DNA of 18,283 nucleotides from contig MU646363.1 of NCBI GenBank assembly GCA_026770585.1, forward strand, positions 304,198-322,480. Direction: 5' to 3'. Position numbers and translations under genes: made by a program. Shown one piece after another: positions 6,616-13,074 of the stretch (position 1 is its first letter; each line of letters begins with the position of its first letter). Under the pieces are notes generated by a model. That model ran no database searches, was not told the origin of the DNA, and saw only the letters and a program-made list of their open reading frames with translations. Source of the DNA: Baffinella frigidus. Its lineage: Eukaryota; Cryptophyceae; Cryptomonadales; Baffinellaceae.

Positions 6616-6734
6616 CAGGGGTACCTCGCTCATAAGAAACGTCCACCCCTCTAGGACCACCACAGGGCCCCACGCACAGGCCTACTGTCGGGTCCTAGGA
6701 GGAGGCGCTTTCTTATGAGCGAGGTACCCCTGTA
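6614..6734. mobile_element. Family A palindromic MITE, copy 8
   Basis: The 121-bp copy has intact TACAGGGG and CCCCTGTA ends. It lies immediately upstream of the frame starting at 6739. Confidence 0.9.
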
Positions 6735-6738
6735 AGCG

Positions 6739-7077
6739 TTGGGGTTCAGGCTTCAGGGGCGAACCTCTGAGACGGTTGTCCCGGATAGCCCTGGCCCTGC
6801 TGGCTGGGCGCCCCCCCCCCCCGCCCCCCCTGCTGCGACGCCTGGCCTCGCGACCCTGATGCCGCCTGCCCTTGCGCCCCTGTACCTGCACACGGAACAG
6901 CCGCGGATTGATTGGACGGATGGACACGGGTTGCGATGTGTGCCCCTGGAACTGCAAGGCTGGCGGGTTTCTGTGTATGAGGTTACCAGTAATCGGAACA
7001 GGCTGGTCAGACTCTCTCCGCACAAAGAGGGAGGCCGCCGCAGCTGCCACTCGAGGCTAGAGATGAGACTATTTTAA
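6739..7077 (+). CDS. Hypothetical ORF, 112 codons, partly overlapping a family E element
   Basis: The frame starts MGFRLQGRTSETVVP, passes a proline run coded by C-rich DNA (residues about 25-35) and continues LYLHTEQPRIDWTDG and GWRVSVYEVTSNRNRLV. The last ten codons, including the stop, come from family E copy 4, so the end is not native. The segment around EQPRIDWTDG (6894-6929) recurs at 7383-7418 as EQARINWKDG in an open frame, which suggests an exon-like repeat. No domain is recognised and no splice sites were assigned. Confidence 0.25.
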   Translation: MGFRLQGRTSETVVPDSPGPAGWAPPPPAPPAATPGLATLMPPALAPLYLHTEQPRIDWTDGHGLRCVPLELQGWRVSVYEVTSNRNRLVRLSPHKEGGRRSCHSRLEMRLF

Positions 7078-7262
7078 ATGTGGGGTTGTTAAATTTAGTA
7101 CCAGTCACGGGCAGGCGTGGTTGGTCACTTATCGGGCAGAATTCCGCCCGATACGTGCCCAACCCCCCCCATTTGTGTGACAATTACTACACACCTCTTT
7201 CCCCCCCTTCACTTATAAACGCATCCCTGTTTTAAAATAGTCACATTTCTAGCCTCGAGTGG
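7047..7262. mobile_element. Family E-related inverted-repeat element, copy 4
   Basis: Termini are about 31 bp inverted: CCACTCGAGGCTAGAGATG on the left and CCACTCGAGGCTAGAAATG read from the right, then GACTATTTTAAA on both. A 22-bp near-palindrome, ATCGGGCAGAA plus its near-complement, sits at 7131-7152. ATTACTACACAC near 7187 matches the motif found inside the other E copies. Confidence 0.7.
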
Positions 7263-7326
7263 TGGGCCAGCTGACCCCACAGGTGCACCGAGTACATAGT
7301 CTTGCGAGTCGCGGGGTTCACATCGG

Positions 7327-7523
7327 TTGGCACTCAGAATGAAACAATGCCAGACGTTGACGGATTGGTACCAGAATCAAAGGGAACAGGCGCGGATTAA
7401 TTGGAAGGATGGACGCAGGGGTCCCTCCGTGTGCCCCTTAAGGTTTAGGGTCGGGACTGTAAGGTTTAGGGTCGGGACTGTAAGGTTTAGGGTCGGGACT
7501 ATAAGGTTTGGGGACTGTAACCC
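7327..7523 (+). repeat. ORF-like stretch with 21-bp minisatellite
   Basis: From 7440 the unit AAGGTTTAGGGTCGGGACTGT is repeated three times with a degenerate fourth, encoding RFRVGTV phrases in an open frame. Upstream, 7383-7418 repeats 6894-6929. The repeat contains the telomere word TTTAGGG, so it may have grown from telomeric DNA. Confidence 0.6.
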
Positions 7524-7561
7524 CCCCAGTCTGATGAATCGGGAAGTGTCGACGTCGGAGG

Positions 7562-7690
7562 TACAGGGGTACCTCGCTCATAAGAAACTGCCCCCCCCCT
7601 AGGACCACCATGGGGTCCTCTGCATCCTCTGCATAGGCAGACAGTAGGGTCCTAGGGGAGGCGGTTTCTTCTGAGCGAGGTGCCCCTGTA
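7562..7690. mobile_element. Family A palindromic MITE, copy 9
   Basis: Length is 129 bp because of a duplicated TCCTCTGCA in the centre. The left end is intact and the right end reads GAGCGAGGTGCCCCTGTA. This is the last family A copy; none was seen to the right. Confidence 0.88.
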
Positions 7691-7922
7691 CTCGAAAACA
7701 CGGGTTGGCAGCGCACGTAGGGTTGTCCTAGACTCATACACCGAGGCATATGGAAGCTTCCCACGGACTATAGCGGACTATCCAACAAACCTGCTTTCCG
7801 CCTGTACCCCCCACAAACGGGGGGCTCGGTGGGGGCGACGCGCGGGCGCTCCTCCCTGCATAGTCTGCAAAGAACCGCACGTTGGGTCTACGGTCTACGG
7901 TTTCGCGTTTCGGGAAGCAGAC
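7691..7922. other. Flank of the Gln/Gly-rich exon, no separate feature
   Basis: Overlapping frames are open on both strands here, but none has repeat or codon support. On the minus strand it would be intron or 3' sequence after the GTCTGC donor at 7922. Confidence 0.35.
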
Positions 7923-8118
7923 CTTGCTGCTGCATGTGTCCCTGCCCCCCCTGCCCCTGTTGCATGTGCCCCTGCTGCCCCCCCCCCTGCCCCTGCCCCC
8001 CATGCCCCTGCATCTGGTGCCCCTGCCCCCCGCGCTGGGCGTACTGGGCCTGGCCGCCCATTGGCTGGTGCCCGATGGACCCCTCTCGCTGAAGCTGCTG
8101 GTGTCCCTGCTGGTGGCC
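7923..8118 (-). CDS. Gln/Gly/His-rich exon of a split gene
   Basis: On the minus strand, GGACAG at the 5' edge and CAAG followed by GTCTGC at the 3' edge give a 196-bp exon. It encodes GHQQGHQQLQREGS, IGHQPMGGQAQYAQR, then GQGHQMQGHGGQGQGGG and QQGHMQQGQ repeats. The composition (Gln, Gly, His, Met, Tyr) is that of a prion-like or RNA-binding low-complexity region, which is inference only. The opposite strand is also open but would be a Leu/Pro string. A related exon with QGHQQG and GHQPMNGG lies at about 8300-8363. A stop lies soon after the donor, so splicing or termination must occur here. Confidence 0.45.
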
Positions 8119-8152
8119 CTGTCCGCGGGTTCAGGGGTTAGGCTGCGCCTGC

Positions 8153-8228
8153 TTTTGGGTGTAGGGCCCGATTTTGGGTGTAGGGCCCGATTTTGGGTGT
8201 AGGGCCCGATTTTGGGTGTAGGGCCTGC
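8153..8228. repeat. Four tandem copies of a 19-bp repeat
   Basis: The unit TTTTGGGTGTAGGGCCCGA is repeated four times, nearly perfectly. It lies between two Gln/Gly-rich exon-like pieces, where it would be intronic. Confidence 0.9.
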
Positions 8229-8298
8229 TTTTGGGTTTTGGGTTCGGGGTTTGGGGTTTGGGGTTTGGGGTTTCGGGGTTGAGGTTAGTGGTGAGGTT
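8229..8298. repeat. TTTGGGG telomere-variant tract
   Basis: GGGTTTGGGGTTTGGGG repeats with small variants; the G-rich strand is on plus. Confidence 0.75.
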
Positions 8299-8363
8299 TT
8301 AGGTGCGGCTGCCCCCCCATTCATTGGCTGGTGCCCCACCGTGCCCGGCCCCTGTTGGTGCCC
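8299..8363 (-). CDS. Second Gln/Gly-rich exon-like piece
   Basis: After minus-strand GCAG at 8364 the frame reads GHQQGPGTVGHQPMNGG. It shares QGHQQG and GHQPM-GG with the exon at 7923-8118, so one is a duplicate of the other. The frame stays open into AAAPKTS, and the 3' edge cannot be fixed; a GC donor after GGGGGG is possible. Confidence 0.35.
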
Positions 8364-8373
8364 CTGCTTTCGG

Positions 8374-8442
8374 CTTTCGGCTTTGGGTTTTGGGTTTTGG
8401 GTTTTCGGGTTCAGGGTTTTGGGTTCCGTGCTTCGGGTTTAA
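8374..8442. repeat. TTTTGGG-type variant tract
   Basis: CGGCTTTCGGCTTTGGG then GGGTTTTGGGTTTTGGG phrases lie here, G-rich on plus. Confidence 0.65.
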
Positions 8443-8559
8443 TTTTTGAGAAAGCGGGACGACGGATGCAACACGAGGAAAGTGGGACACGAATGCGCAA
8501 GACGAACGTGGGGCAGGGGTGGAACACGCTACACCCACCCCCTGAACCTAGACCCGCAC

Positions 8560-8971
<412 letters not shown>

Positions 8972-9000
8972 TAGGGTTTAGGCGTGACCCCCCAGAACGA

Positions 9001-9287
9001 ACACGTGCGGATCCAGAAGGCTGCGTCCCGCGCTTCGAACCTGTTTGAGGGGTTAGCGTTCAGCGTTTAGCGTTAGGCGTGTGGTAGGGCTCTCGTAGTG
9101 TCTAGAGGTGTGTAGTTTAGGGGGTTAGCGTTCAGCGTTTAGCGTTTGGGGTTTGGGGTTTATTGCGTCACAGAGAAGCCGTGTGCAGGGTAGGGCTGTG
9201 TGGGTTCATCTAACACCCCTCTTTTTTTCTAAACCCTAAACCCCAAACTAGGGCATGCGTTCTTGCCGGACGAGAATCGGTTGGGAT
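9001..9287. other. Degenerate repeat-like interval
   Basis: GGGGTTAGCGTTCAGCGTTTA occurs twice (about 9050 and 9121) and TTTGGGG near 9147. AAACCCTAAACCCC at 9231 is in opposite orientation. I see no gene; on the minus-strand gene model this is intron. Confidence 0.5.
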
Positions 9288-9365
9288 ATCCGTAGGAACA
9301 ACCCTATCCCTACGGATTGCCTACCGTAGGGTCCTATGGACATTCACTCGTGGGTTATTCACGAA
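9288..9365. mobile_element. Degenerate family C-like element
   Basis: ATCCGTAGG and CCTACGGAT form a hairpin at 9288-9317. GCCTACCGTAGGGTCCTA and a CGTGGGTTATTCACG hairpin follow, echoing the family C core and its terminal hairpin. Canonical ends were not found. Confidence 0.4.
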
Positions 9366-9401
9366 ACCCCGTCGTAGCCCGCTGTGTGGGGGAAGACTAA
9401 C

Positions 9402-9451
9402 CTGGGACGCTTTCTGCGGCTGCGCCCCCCCCTGCCCTCCTTGCCCCGTGC

Positions 9452-9496
<45 letters not shown>

Positions 9497-9581
9497 CCTG
9501 CCGCTGCTGCTGCTGCTGCTCCTGCCGCTGCTGCTGCTGTTGTTGCTGCTGCTCCTGCCGCTGCTGCTGCTGCTGCTGCCC
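9402..9581 (-). CDS. Poly-glutamine exon, copy 2
   Basis: Minus-strand ACTCAG precedes it and TCCCAG then GTTAGT ends it, a strong donor. The 180 bp are 60 codons in phase 0: a GQQQQQQRQEQQQ-type region, then RTGQGGQGGAQPQKASQ. The 5' half and the upstream tract are duplicated at 8761-8971. Downstream codons are unique, which argues for a real exon rather than a bare microsatellite. Confidence 0.5.
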
Positions 9582-9747
9582 CTGAGTTTAGGGTTTAGGG
9601 TTTAGGGTTCAGGGTTCAGGGTTCAGGGTTCAGGGTTTAATATTTTGGGTCCAGGGTTAGGGTTAAATGTTGAGGGTCCAGGGTTAGGGTTTAGGGTTTA
9701 GGGTTTAGGGTTTAGGGTTTAGGGTTTAGGGTTTAGTGTTTAGGGTT
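9537..9747. repeat. Segmental duplication, copy 2 (211 bp)
   Basis: It is identical to 8761-8971. Identity ends at a T/C difference at 9748, after which the copies diverge. Confidence 0.9.
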
Positions 9748-9761
9748 CAGTGTTTAGGGTT
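9587..9761. repeat. Interstitial TTTAGGG tract filling a putative intron
   Basis: Between the donor after 9765 and the acceptor at 9582 almost every base belongs to TTTAGGG-type units. If the gene model is right, this 183-bp intron is telomeric repeat from end to end. Confidence 0.85.
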
Positions 9762-9764
9762 TGC

Positions 9765-10049
9765 CTGCTGCTGCTGCTGCTGTGGAGGCTTCTGCGACGG
9801 AACCTGCCCTTGCGGCGCCGGCTTTTGCCTGTCAAAAAGACGCGGTTGATCGGAGAAATCTCGACCGTGGGGGGCATCTATTGGACGAGCCCGTAGAGCC
9901 AGTCTGGTAGGACTTGGCCAGGGCGAACTTCCAAAATACCAAGATTCCAACTTCGAAAAGGTTTTAAAGGCGAAAGAGCGCACCGGTTCGAAATTACTTG
10001 GTACTAATGGAAATCGGATGTTCTCAACTTGGAAGTTCGCCCTGGCCAA
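9765..10049 (-). CDS. 5' exon of the Gln-rich split gene (start uncertain)
   Basis: Ninety-five codons run from ATG at 10049 to CAG before a GC-type donor GCAAAC at 9764. The part below about 9893 reads RPIDAPHGRDFSD, QPRLFDRQKPAPQGQVPSQ then PPQQQQQQ, matching the Gln-rich style of the exons further along the minus strand, and it ends in phase 0 like them. The first ~52 codons lie inside a foldback element (9894-10069), so the ATG and N-terminus may come from the insertion. Without splicing the frame stops at 9747, just inside the telomeric repeat. Function is unknown; a low-complexity scaffold or RNA-binding role is only a guess from composition. Confidence 0.45.
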
Positions 10050-10069
10050 GTCCTACCAGATTGGCTCTA
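9894..10069. mobile_element. Foldback element with 41-bp arms
   Basis: Arms 9894-9934 and 10029-10069 are inverted copies with one mismatch in 41 (TAGAGCCAGTCTGGTAGG... on the left). The 94-bp loop contains an inner CTTGGTA/TACCAAG pair close to the arms. No target duplication is evident. Confidence 0.85.
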
Positions 10070-10495
10070 CTGCCACCCTGTCCTCGCGAGGCCGCGCAGG
10101 GCTCTCATGGGGGGTATCCAAAAGTCGATTTGTTTCAGCTTTAGCTCCTTGCATTGGTCTCTTCAACCACAACGCTTTTCGCTTCTTCTTTTCGAAGAAG
10201 TCTCAAAGGAGCCGTTTTCGCTTCTTCGAGCACACCGCGTGTTGAGTAACGCAGAGCCGACAAGTAATAGTTTCATTGTTGAAAATAGGGTGGGTATTTG
10301 TAACCCGAACCCAGCATGACCAAGCCGGCAATTTATAATAATTTATTAGGGGACTTGTCGACCTGGATCCCGAGGAGTTGCTCTCTCCACTTTTGACATC
10401 TTTCAAGGGAAACCCCTTGGATCCTTAAGTCAACCACGTCAGATCTTACGCGGATAAGGCGTCGGTTTCCCTCGATCAATCTGGCGTGGTTCAAT
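10070..10495. other. No gene assigned
   Basis: The 23-bp phrase CCGTTTTCGCTTCTTCGAG... at 10212 recurs at 10603 and 10738. A plus-strand phrase reading VDLDPEELLSPLLTSF at about 10337-10396 is protein-like, and GAGCTGCTCTCTCC of the same kind recurs at 10864. Neither is enough for a gene call. Confidence 0.35.
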
Positions 10496-10604
10496 CACAA
10501 CCAAGTGCTGCTCCCACGGGCCTGCAGCTAACCCCTCAACCCTCAACCCTGATTATATGGACGGTGGCAATCATCCTGATTATATGGACGACAGGCGATC
10601 ATCC
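10496..10604 (-). repeat. Inverted copy of repeat G
   Basis: Its reverse complement reads GGATGATCGCCTGTCGTCC, then ATATAATCAGGATGATTGCC, and later GCTGCAGGCCCGTGGGAGC, matching 16439-16597. It carries two CCATATAATCAGG phrases, which are intact versions of the site occupied by family C at 16874. Confidence 0.8.
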
Positions 10605-10624
10605 GTTTTCGCTTCTTCGAGCAC

Positions 10625-10726
10625 AAGAGGAAGAGGAGGAGGAGGAGGAAGAGGAAGAGGAAGAGGAGGAGGAAGAGGAAGAGGAAGAAGAAGAGGAAGA
10701 GGAAGAGGAAGAGGAAGAGGAAGAGG
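10625..10726. repeat. Polypurine tract, 102 nt
   Basis: Only A and G occur on plus, mainly GAGGAA hexamers. In one frame it is a Glu run. Confidence 0.92.
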
Positions 10727-10808
10727 TCACAGAGAAACCGTTTTCGCTTCTTCGAGCACACCTTCTTCGGTGTCGCTGCGTTACAAACAGCTACAGCCGC
10801 CTCATCTT

Positions 10809-10837
10809 CAACACGTGTTGAGACTCAACACGTGTTG
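10809..10837. repeat. 29-bp palindrome made of two CAACACGTGTTG units
   Basis: Each 12-bp unit is itself a perfect palindrome with a CACGTG core (E-box/G-box type). The two are separated by AGACT and the whole is symmetric about one base. Confidence 0.85.
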
Positions 10838-10884
10838 AGTAACGCAGTCGTCCTTCATCCCGGTGAGCTGCTCTCTCCGTAGAT

Positions 10885-11035
10885 AAAGGGCCCCTACACC
10901 CTACACCCTACACCCTACACCCTACACCCTACACCCTACACCCTCAATCCGGGCCTTAACAACGATGAGCGTCCTTACACTAGCAAGAACGAGGCCCGGA
11001 TTGAGGGTGTAGGGTGTAGGGTGTAGGGGACCTTT
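10885..11035. repeat. 151-bp hairpin with CCCTACA heptamer arms
   Basis: AAAGGGCCCCTACACCC... with seven CCCTACA-type units and CTCAATCCGGGCC (left arm to 10955) pairs with GGCCCGGATTGAGGG... and GGTGTAGGGGACCTTT (10993-11035). The left arm has more heptamers than the right. The loop is 37 nt. Confidence 0.88.
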
Positions 11036-11147
11036 GCTGGACGAGGAAGCCGAGGAGCGCTCGCGATGACCTTTGCGGAACCCTCATAGACTACTGGATC
11101 ACTCAACTGCAGGTTCGAGAGTACTGAAGAAGAAGAAGAGGAGGAGC

Positions 11148-11315
11148 AGGAAGAGGAAGAGGAAGAGGAGGAGGAGGAGGAAGAGGAAGAAGAGGAGGAG
11201 GAGGAAGAGAAAGAGGAGGAGGAGGAGGAAGAAGAGGAAGAGGAAGAGGAAGAGGAAGAGGAAGAGGAAGAGGAAGAGGAAGAGGAAGAGGAAGAGGAAG
11301 AAAAAGAAGAAGAAG
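11148..11315. repeat. Uninterrupted polypurine tract, 168 nt
   Basis: No pyrimidine occurs between C 11147 and C 11316. AGGAAG and AGG units dominate, and flanking GAAGAAG runs extend it to about 11130-11348. It could adopt triplex (H-DNA) structure. It may be the pre-acceptor part of an intron or a poly-Glu exon. Confidence 0.95.
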
Positions 11316-11349
11316 CAGGAGAAGAAGAAGAAGCAGGAGAAGAAGAGGA

Positions 11350-11451
11350 CCTTTGCGGGACGAGGATGCCGAGGAGGCGCCAATCGCGCGACTGCTGGCC
11401 CTTGGGCTGCCCGTCTGGAGTCAGCGCGAACACCTGCGCCCGACACACCAG
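11350..11451 (+). CDS. Exon-like fragment (RLLALGLPVW type), copy 1
   Basis: In the plus frame CCT TTG CGG GAC the residues are PLRDEDAEEAPIARLLALG, then LPVWSQREHLRPTHQ. Third bases are strongly GC. CACCAG is followed by GTCATA, a donor. The first part is repeated at 11029-11065 (PLLDEEAEERSR before a stop) and the second at 11575 and 11772. The polypurine tract directly upstream ends AGAAGAGG, so an AG acceptor is available. No domain is recognised. Confidence 0.35.
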
Positions 11452-11493
11452 GTCATATATAAGAAGCCCCAACACACCAGGTCATATATAAGA
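11441..11493 (+). promoter_or_regulatory. Duplicated ACACACCAGGTCATATATAAG module
   Basis: ACACACCAG then GTCATATATAAGAA occurs at 11443 and 11472; a weaker relative (CCAGGTCACAAATAAGAA) lies at 12038. TATATAA resembles a TATA box and CAG/GT a splice donor. Either role is speculative. Confidence 0.3.
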
Positions 11494-11574
11494 ACGCAAC
11501 GTTTCACGCTAAAAGTGTTTCGAGGCACCAAAACAATATTGTAGCGGCGGTCAAGAGCTCTAGTTCCCACCACG

Positions 11575-11632
11575 CGCGACTGCTGGCCCTTGGGCTGGCC
11601 GTCCGGCGTCAGCGCGAACACCTGCGCCCGAG
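11575..11632 (+). CDS. Exon-like fragment (RLLALGLPVW type), copy 2
   Basis: It reads ARLLALGLAVRRQREHLRP and ends CCCGAG before GTTGCT, a donor. The 5' extension seen in copy 1 is replaced by a different sequence ending CCACCACGC. Confidence 0.35.
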
Positions 11633-11665
11633 GTTGCTTTACAAACAGCCACATCGGTACCGCAG

Positions 11666-11770
11666 GGCGAGCACCTGTCCCACGAGTGTCGGACACAGGA
11701 TGAGGACGGGGACACCACCTTCAACCTCAACGCTAGCGTTGAGGTTGAAGCAAACGTCATCGCAATATGT
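11666..11770 (+). CDS. Exon-like stretch containing a perfect palindrome
   Basis: After ACCGCAG, a possible acceptor, the plus frame reads GEHLSHECRTQDEDGDTTF, then NLNASVEVEANVIAIC, with GC-rich third positions. Codons for TFNLNASVEVEA come from the 32-bp palindrome at 11719-11750. On the minus strand a longer 158-codon frame (11560-12036) also runs through, with repeated GTDVAVCKA and AGVRxDA phrases. I prefer the plus frame on codon grounds but cannot exclude the other. Confidence 0.3.
11719..11750. repeat. Perfect 32-bp palindrome
   Basis: CTTCAACCTCAACGCT is followed directly by its exact reverse complement. Confidence 0.95.
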
Positions 11771-11771
11771 A

Positions 11772-11821
11772 TTGCTGGCCCTCGGGCTGCCCGTCTGGCG
11801 TCAGAGCGAACACCTGCCCAG
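11772..11821 (+). CDS. Exon-like fragment (RLLALGLPVW type), copy 3
   Basis: It reads LLALGLPVWRQSEHLP and ends CCCAG before GTGTTT, a donor. Shorter relatives lie at 11999-12030 and 12247-12280 (LPVWCQREHLPP). Confidence 0.35.
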
Positions 11822-12394
11822 GTGTTTGCTGCTTTACAAACAGCCACATCGGTACCGATGCCACGCCGGTCCCCAGGTGCTTGTTGCTTTATATGTGTTT
11901 GTAAAGCACCCATGGTGTTTGTAAAACACCCTTGGTGGCTGTGGCTGTTTGTAACGCAACCCCGAGGCGGCTGTAGCTGTTTGTAAAGCAGCGATTGCTG
12001 GGCTGCCTGCCTGGCGTCAGCGCCTGTCCCCAGCACTCCAGGTCACAAATAAGAATTTCAAACGCAACGTTTCGCGCTACAAGTGTTTCGTGGTACAAAA
12101 AATCATTGTAGCGGCGGTGAAGAGCTCTAATTCCCGACACGCGCGACTGCTGTCCAACACACCTGATTGACTTCTTTCCTGATAAAGAAATAGCAAGAGA
12201 CATTTATTGATGCCTGATGTAGAAATAGAGAGAGACCAATTATTGATGCTGCCCGTCTGGTGTCAGCGCGAACACCTGCCCCCAACATCGCTTTACAAAC
12301 AGCCACAGCCACCAAGGTTGCTTTACAAACAGCCACGTCCGTACCGCCCCGGGTGGCGTGACGCGATGAAACCGCGGGGAAGAGGTTCGATGAT

Positions 12395-12586
12395 CCACTC
12401 GAGAATGATAGTGGGTCCTATTTACATGTGGGGTTGGTAAAACTTTGTACTAGGATAGGGTGATCCAACCTCGTAACTGGCCTACTCATGGTTTCAGTGG
12501 CTCCAATGGCAATGCACGTTACTACACAAATGCCACATATAAAACAATCTTGGTTTTAATTAGGCTCCTCTTGCATTCTCGTGTGA
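12395..12586. mobile_element. Family E element, copy 3 (reverse orientation)
   Basis: The left end reads CCACTCGAGAATGATAGTG; the right end, on minus, reads CACACGAGAATGCAAGAGG. Inside are ACATGTGGGGTTG and GTTACTACACAAATG. The length of 192 bp matches copies 1 and 2. Confidence 0.7.
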
Positions 12587-12672
12587 CAGTCCGTATAGTG
12601 GACTATAAATCTAGGGTGGATTGAGGGTTGAGGGTTTGTAGGGCTGGGATGCGTGGAGGGGCGCACCCGCGG

Positions 12673-12858
12673 TCCGAGACAGGTATCAGCGATGATGTAG
12701 GCGAACTTGTTGTGCTTGGTCAGCGAGAGGTGCAGCTTCCTGCACACCACCCCCCGCCTCAGGAACCGCCTCCCAGTTCCAAATACCGGGTTTCCTAAGG
12801 CTGGCTTCGGGGCGATGATGAGAGCGAACTGGTTGTGCTTGGTCAGGGACAGGTCCAG
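12673..12858 (-). CDS. Coding fragment with two LSLTKHNxFA repeats
   Basis: The minus strand is open in one frame and reads LDLSLTKHNQFALIIAPKP, ALGNPVFGTGRRFLRRG, then VVCRKLHLSLTKHNKFAYI and IADTC. Almost all third bases of the KHN region are C or G. The unit from RFLR to IIA is a tandem duplicate of the segment at 12859-13022. Beyond about 12673 the frame runs into TTGAGGG repeats and stops at 12556, which I regard as non-native. The protein family is not recognised. Confidence 0.45.
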
Positions 12859-12938
12859 TTTAGGGTTTAGGGTTTAGGGTTTAGGGTTCAGGGTTTAGGG
12901 TTTAGGATTTAGGGTTTAGGGTTTAGGGTTTAGGGTTT
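12859..12938. repeat. Interstitial telomeric tract inside a coding fragment
   Basis: About eleven TTTAGGG units, mostly perfect, separate CRKL (minus strand, near 12943) from DLSLTKHN (near 12850). CAGTTT occurs at both junctions (12856-12861 and 12943-12948). The paralogous unit at 12673-12780 has no such insert. Confidence 0.85.
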
Positions 12939-13022
12939 TGGCCAGTTTCCTGCACATGCAACCCCTGCCTCAGGAATCGCGCGTATTTCGGCTCCAGATC
13001 AAAACCAAGGACCCAACCCCCC
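12939..13022 (-). CDS. Upstream part of the interrupted KHN-repeat fragment
   Basis: The minus strand reads GWVLGFDLEPKYARFLRQG with GC-rich third bases. After RQG a one-base indel relative to the paralogue shifts the frame before TGCAGGAAACTG. The fragment is then cut by the telomeric tract. This copy is therefore doubly broken unless the tract is spliced out. Confidence 0.4.
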
Positions 13023-13074
13023 GAGATAAACACACCGTCTCGCTCACCTTACCCCCGAAACGTTCTGTTTATCA

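Larger units (their letters stand above)
10212..10760 (+). repeat. Three copies of a 23-bp direct repeat
   Basis: CCGTTTTCGCTTCTTCGAGC plus ACA occurs at 10212-10234, 10603-10625 and 10738-10760. Two copies bracket the purine tract 10625-10726. In one plus frame all three read PFSLLRA, within a 111-codon frame (10486-10821) that also holds a Glu run. I regard that frame as low confidence. Confidence 0.85.
11491..12155 (+). repeat. Two diverged copies of a ~90-bp repeat
   Basis: AACGCAACGTTTCACGCTA... at 11494-11582 matches AACGCAACGTTTCGCGCTA... at 12061-12149, through GTGTTTCG, ATTGTAGCGGCGGT and GAGCTCTA to CACGCGCGACTGCTG. Confidence 0.8.
11636..12337. repeat. Scattered TTTACAAACAGCCAC motif in both orientations
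   Basis: GCTTTACAAACAGCCAC occurs at about 11636, 11832, 12290 and 12320. GTGTTTGTAAAGC or close relatives occur at 11896, 11915, 11946 and 11977. A related GTTACAAACAGCTAC lies at 10781. The motif follows the exon-like LLALG pieces. Confidence 0.75.

Noticed and set aside
5448-7690. Peptides such as VQGYLAHKK and FLMSEVPLY recurring in several frames
   Set aside because: They are translations of the family A arms. Recurrence reflects the MITE, not a protein family.
2777-7690. Regularly spaced palindromes reminiscent of a CRISPR array
   Set aside because: Repeats are about 122 bp, spacing is irregular, there are no cas genes, and the sequence is clearly eukaryotic.
7734-8339. Minus-strand 201-codon frame
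   Set aside because: It crosses the 19-bp tandem repeat and telomere-like tracts and is out of register with the Gln/Gly/His-rich exon frame.
9980-9995. GGTTCGAAATT resembling a tRNA B box
   Set aside because: No A box at the right distance, no acceptor stem and no cloverleaf could be drawn; it is in a foldback loop.
11073-11475. Lys/Arg-rich plus frame and Ser- or Phe/Leu-rich minus frames
   Set aside because: All are alternate readings of the polypurine tract. None keeps a consistent residue through the interruptions.
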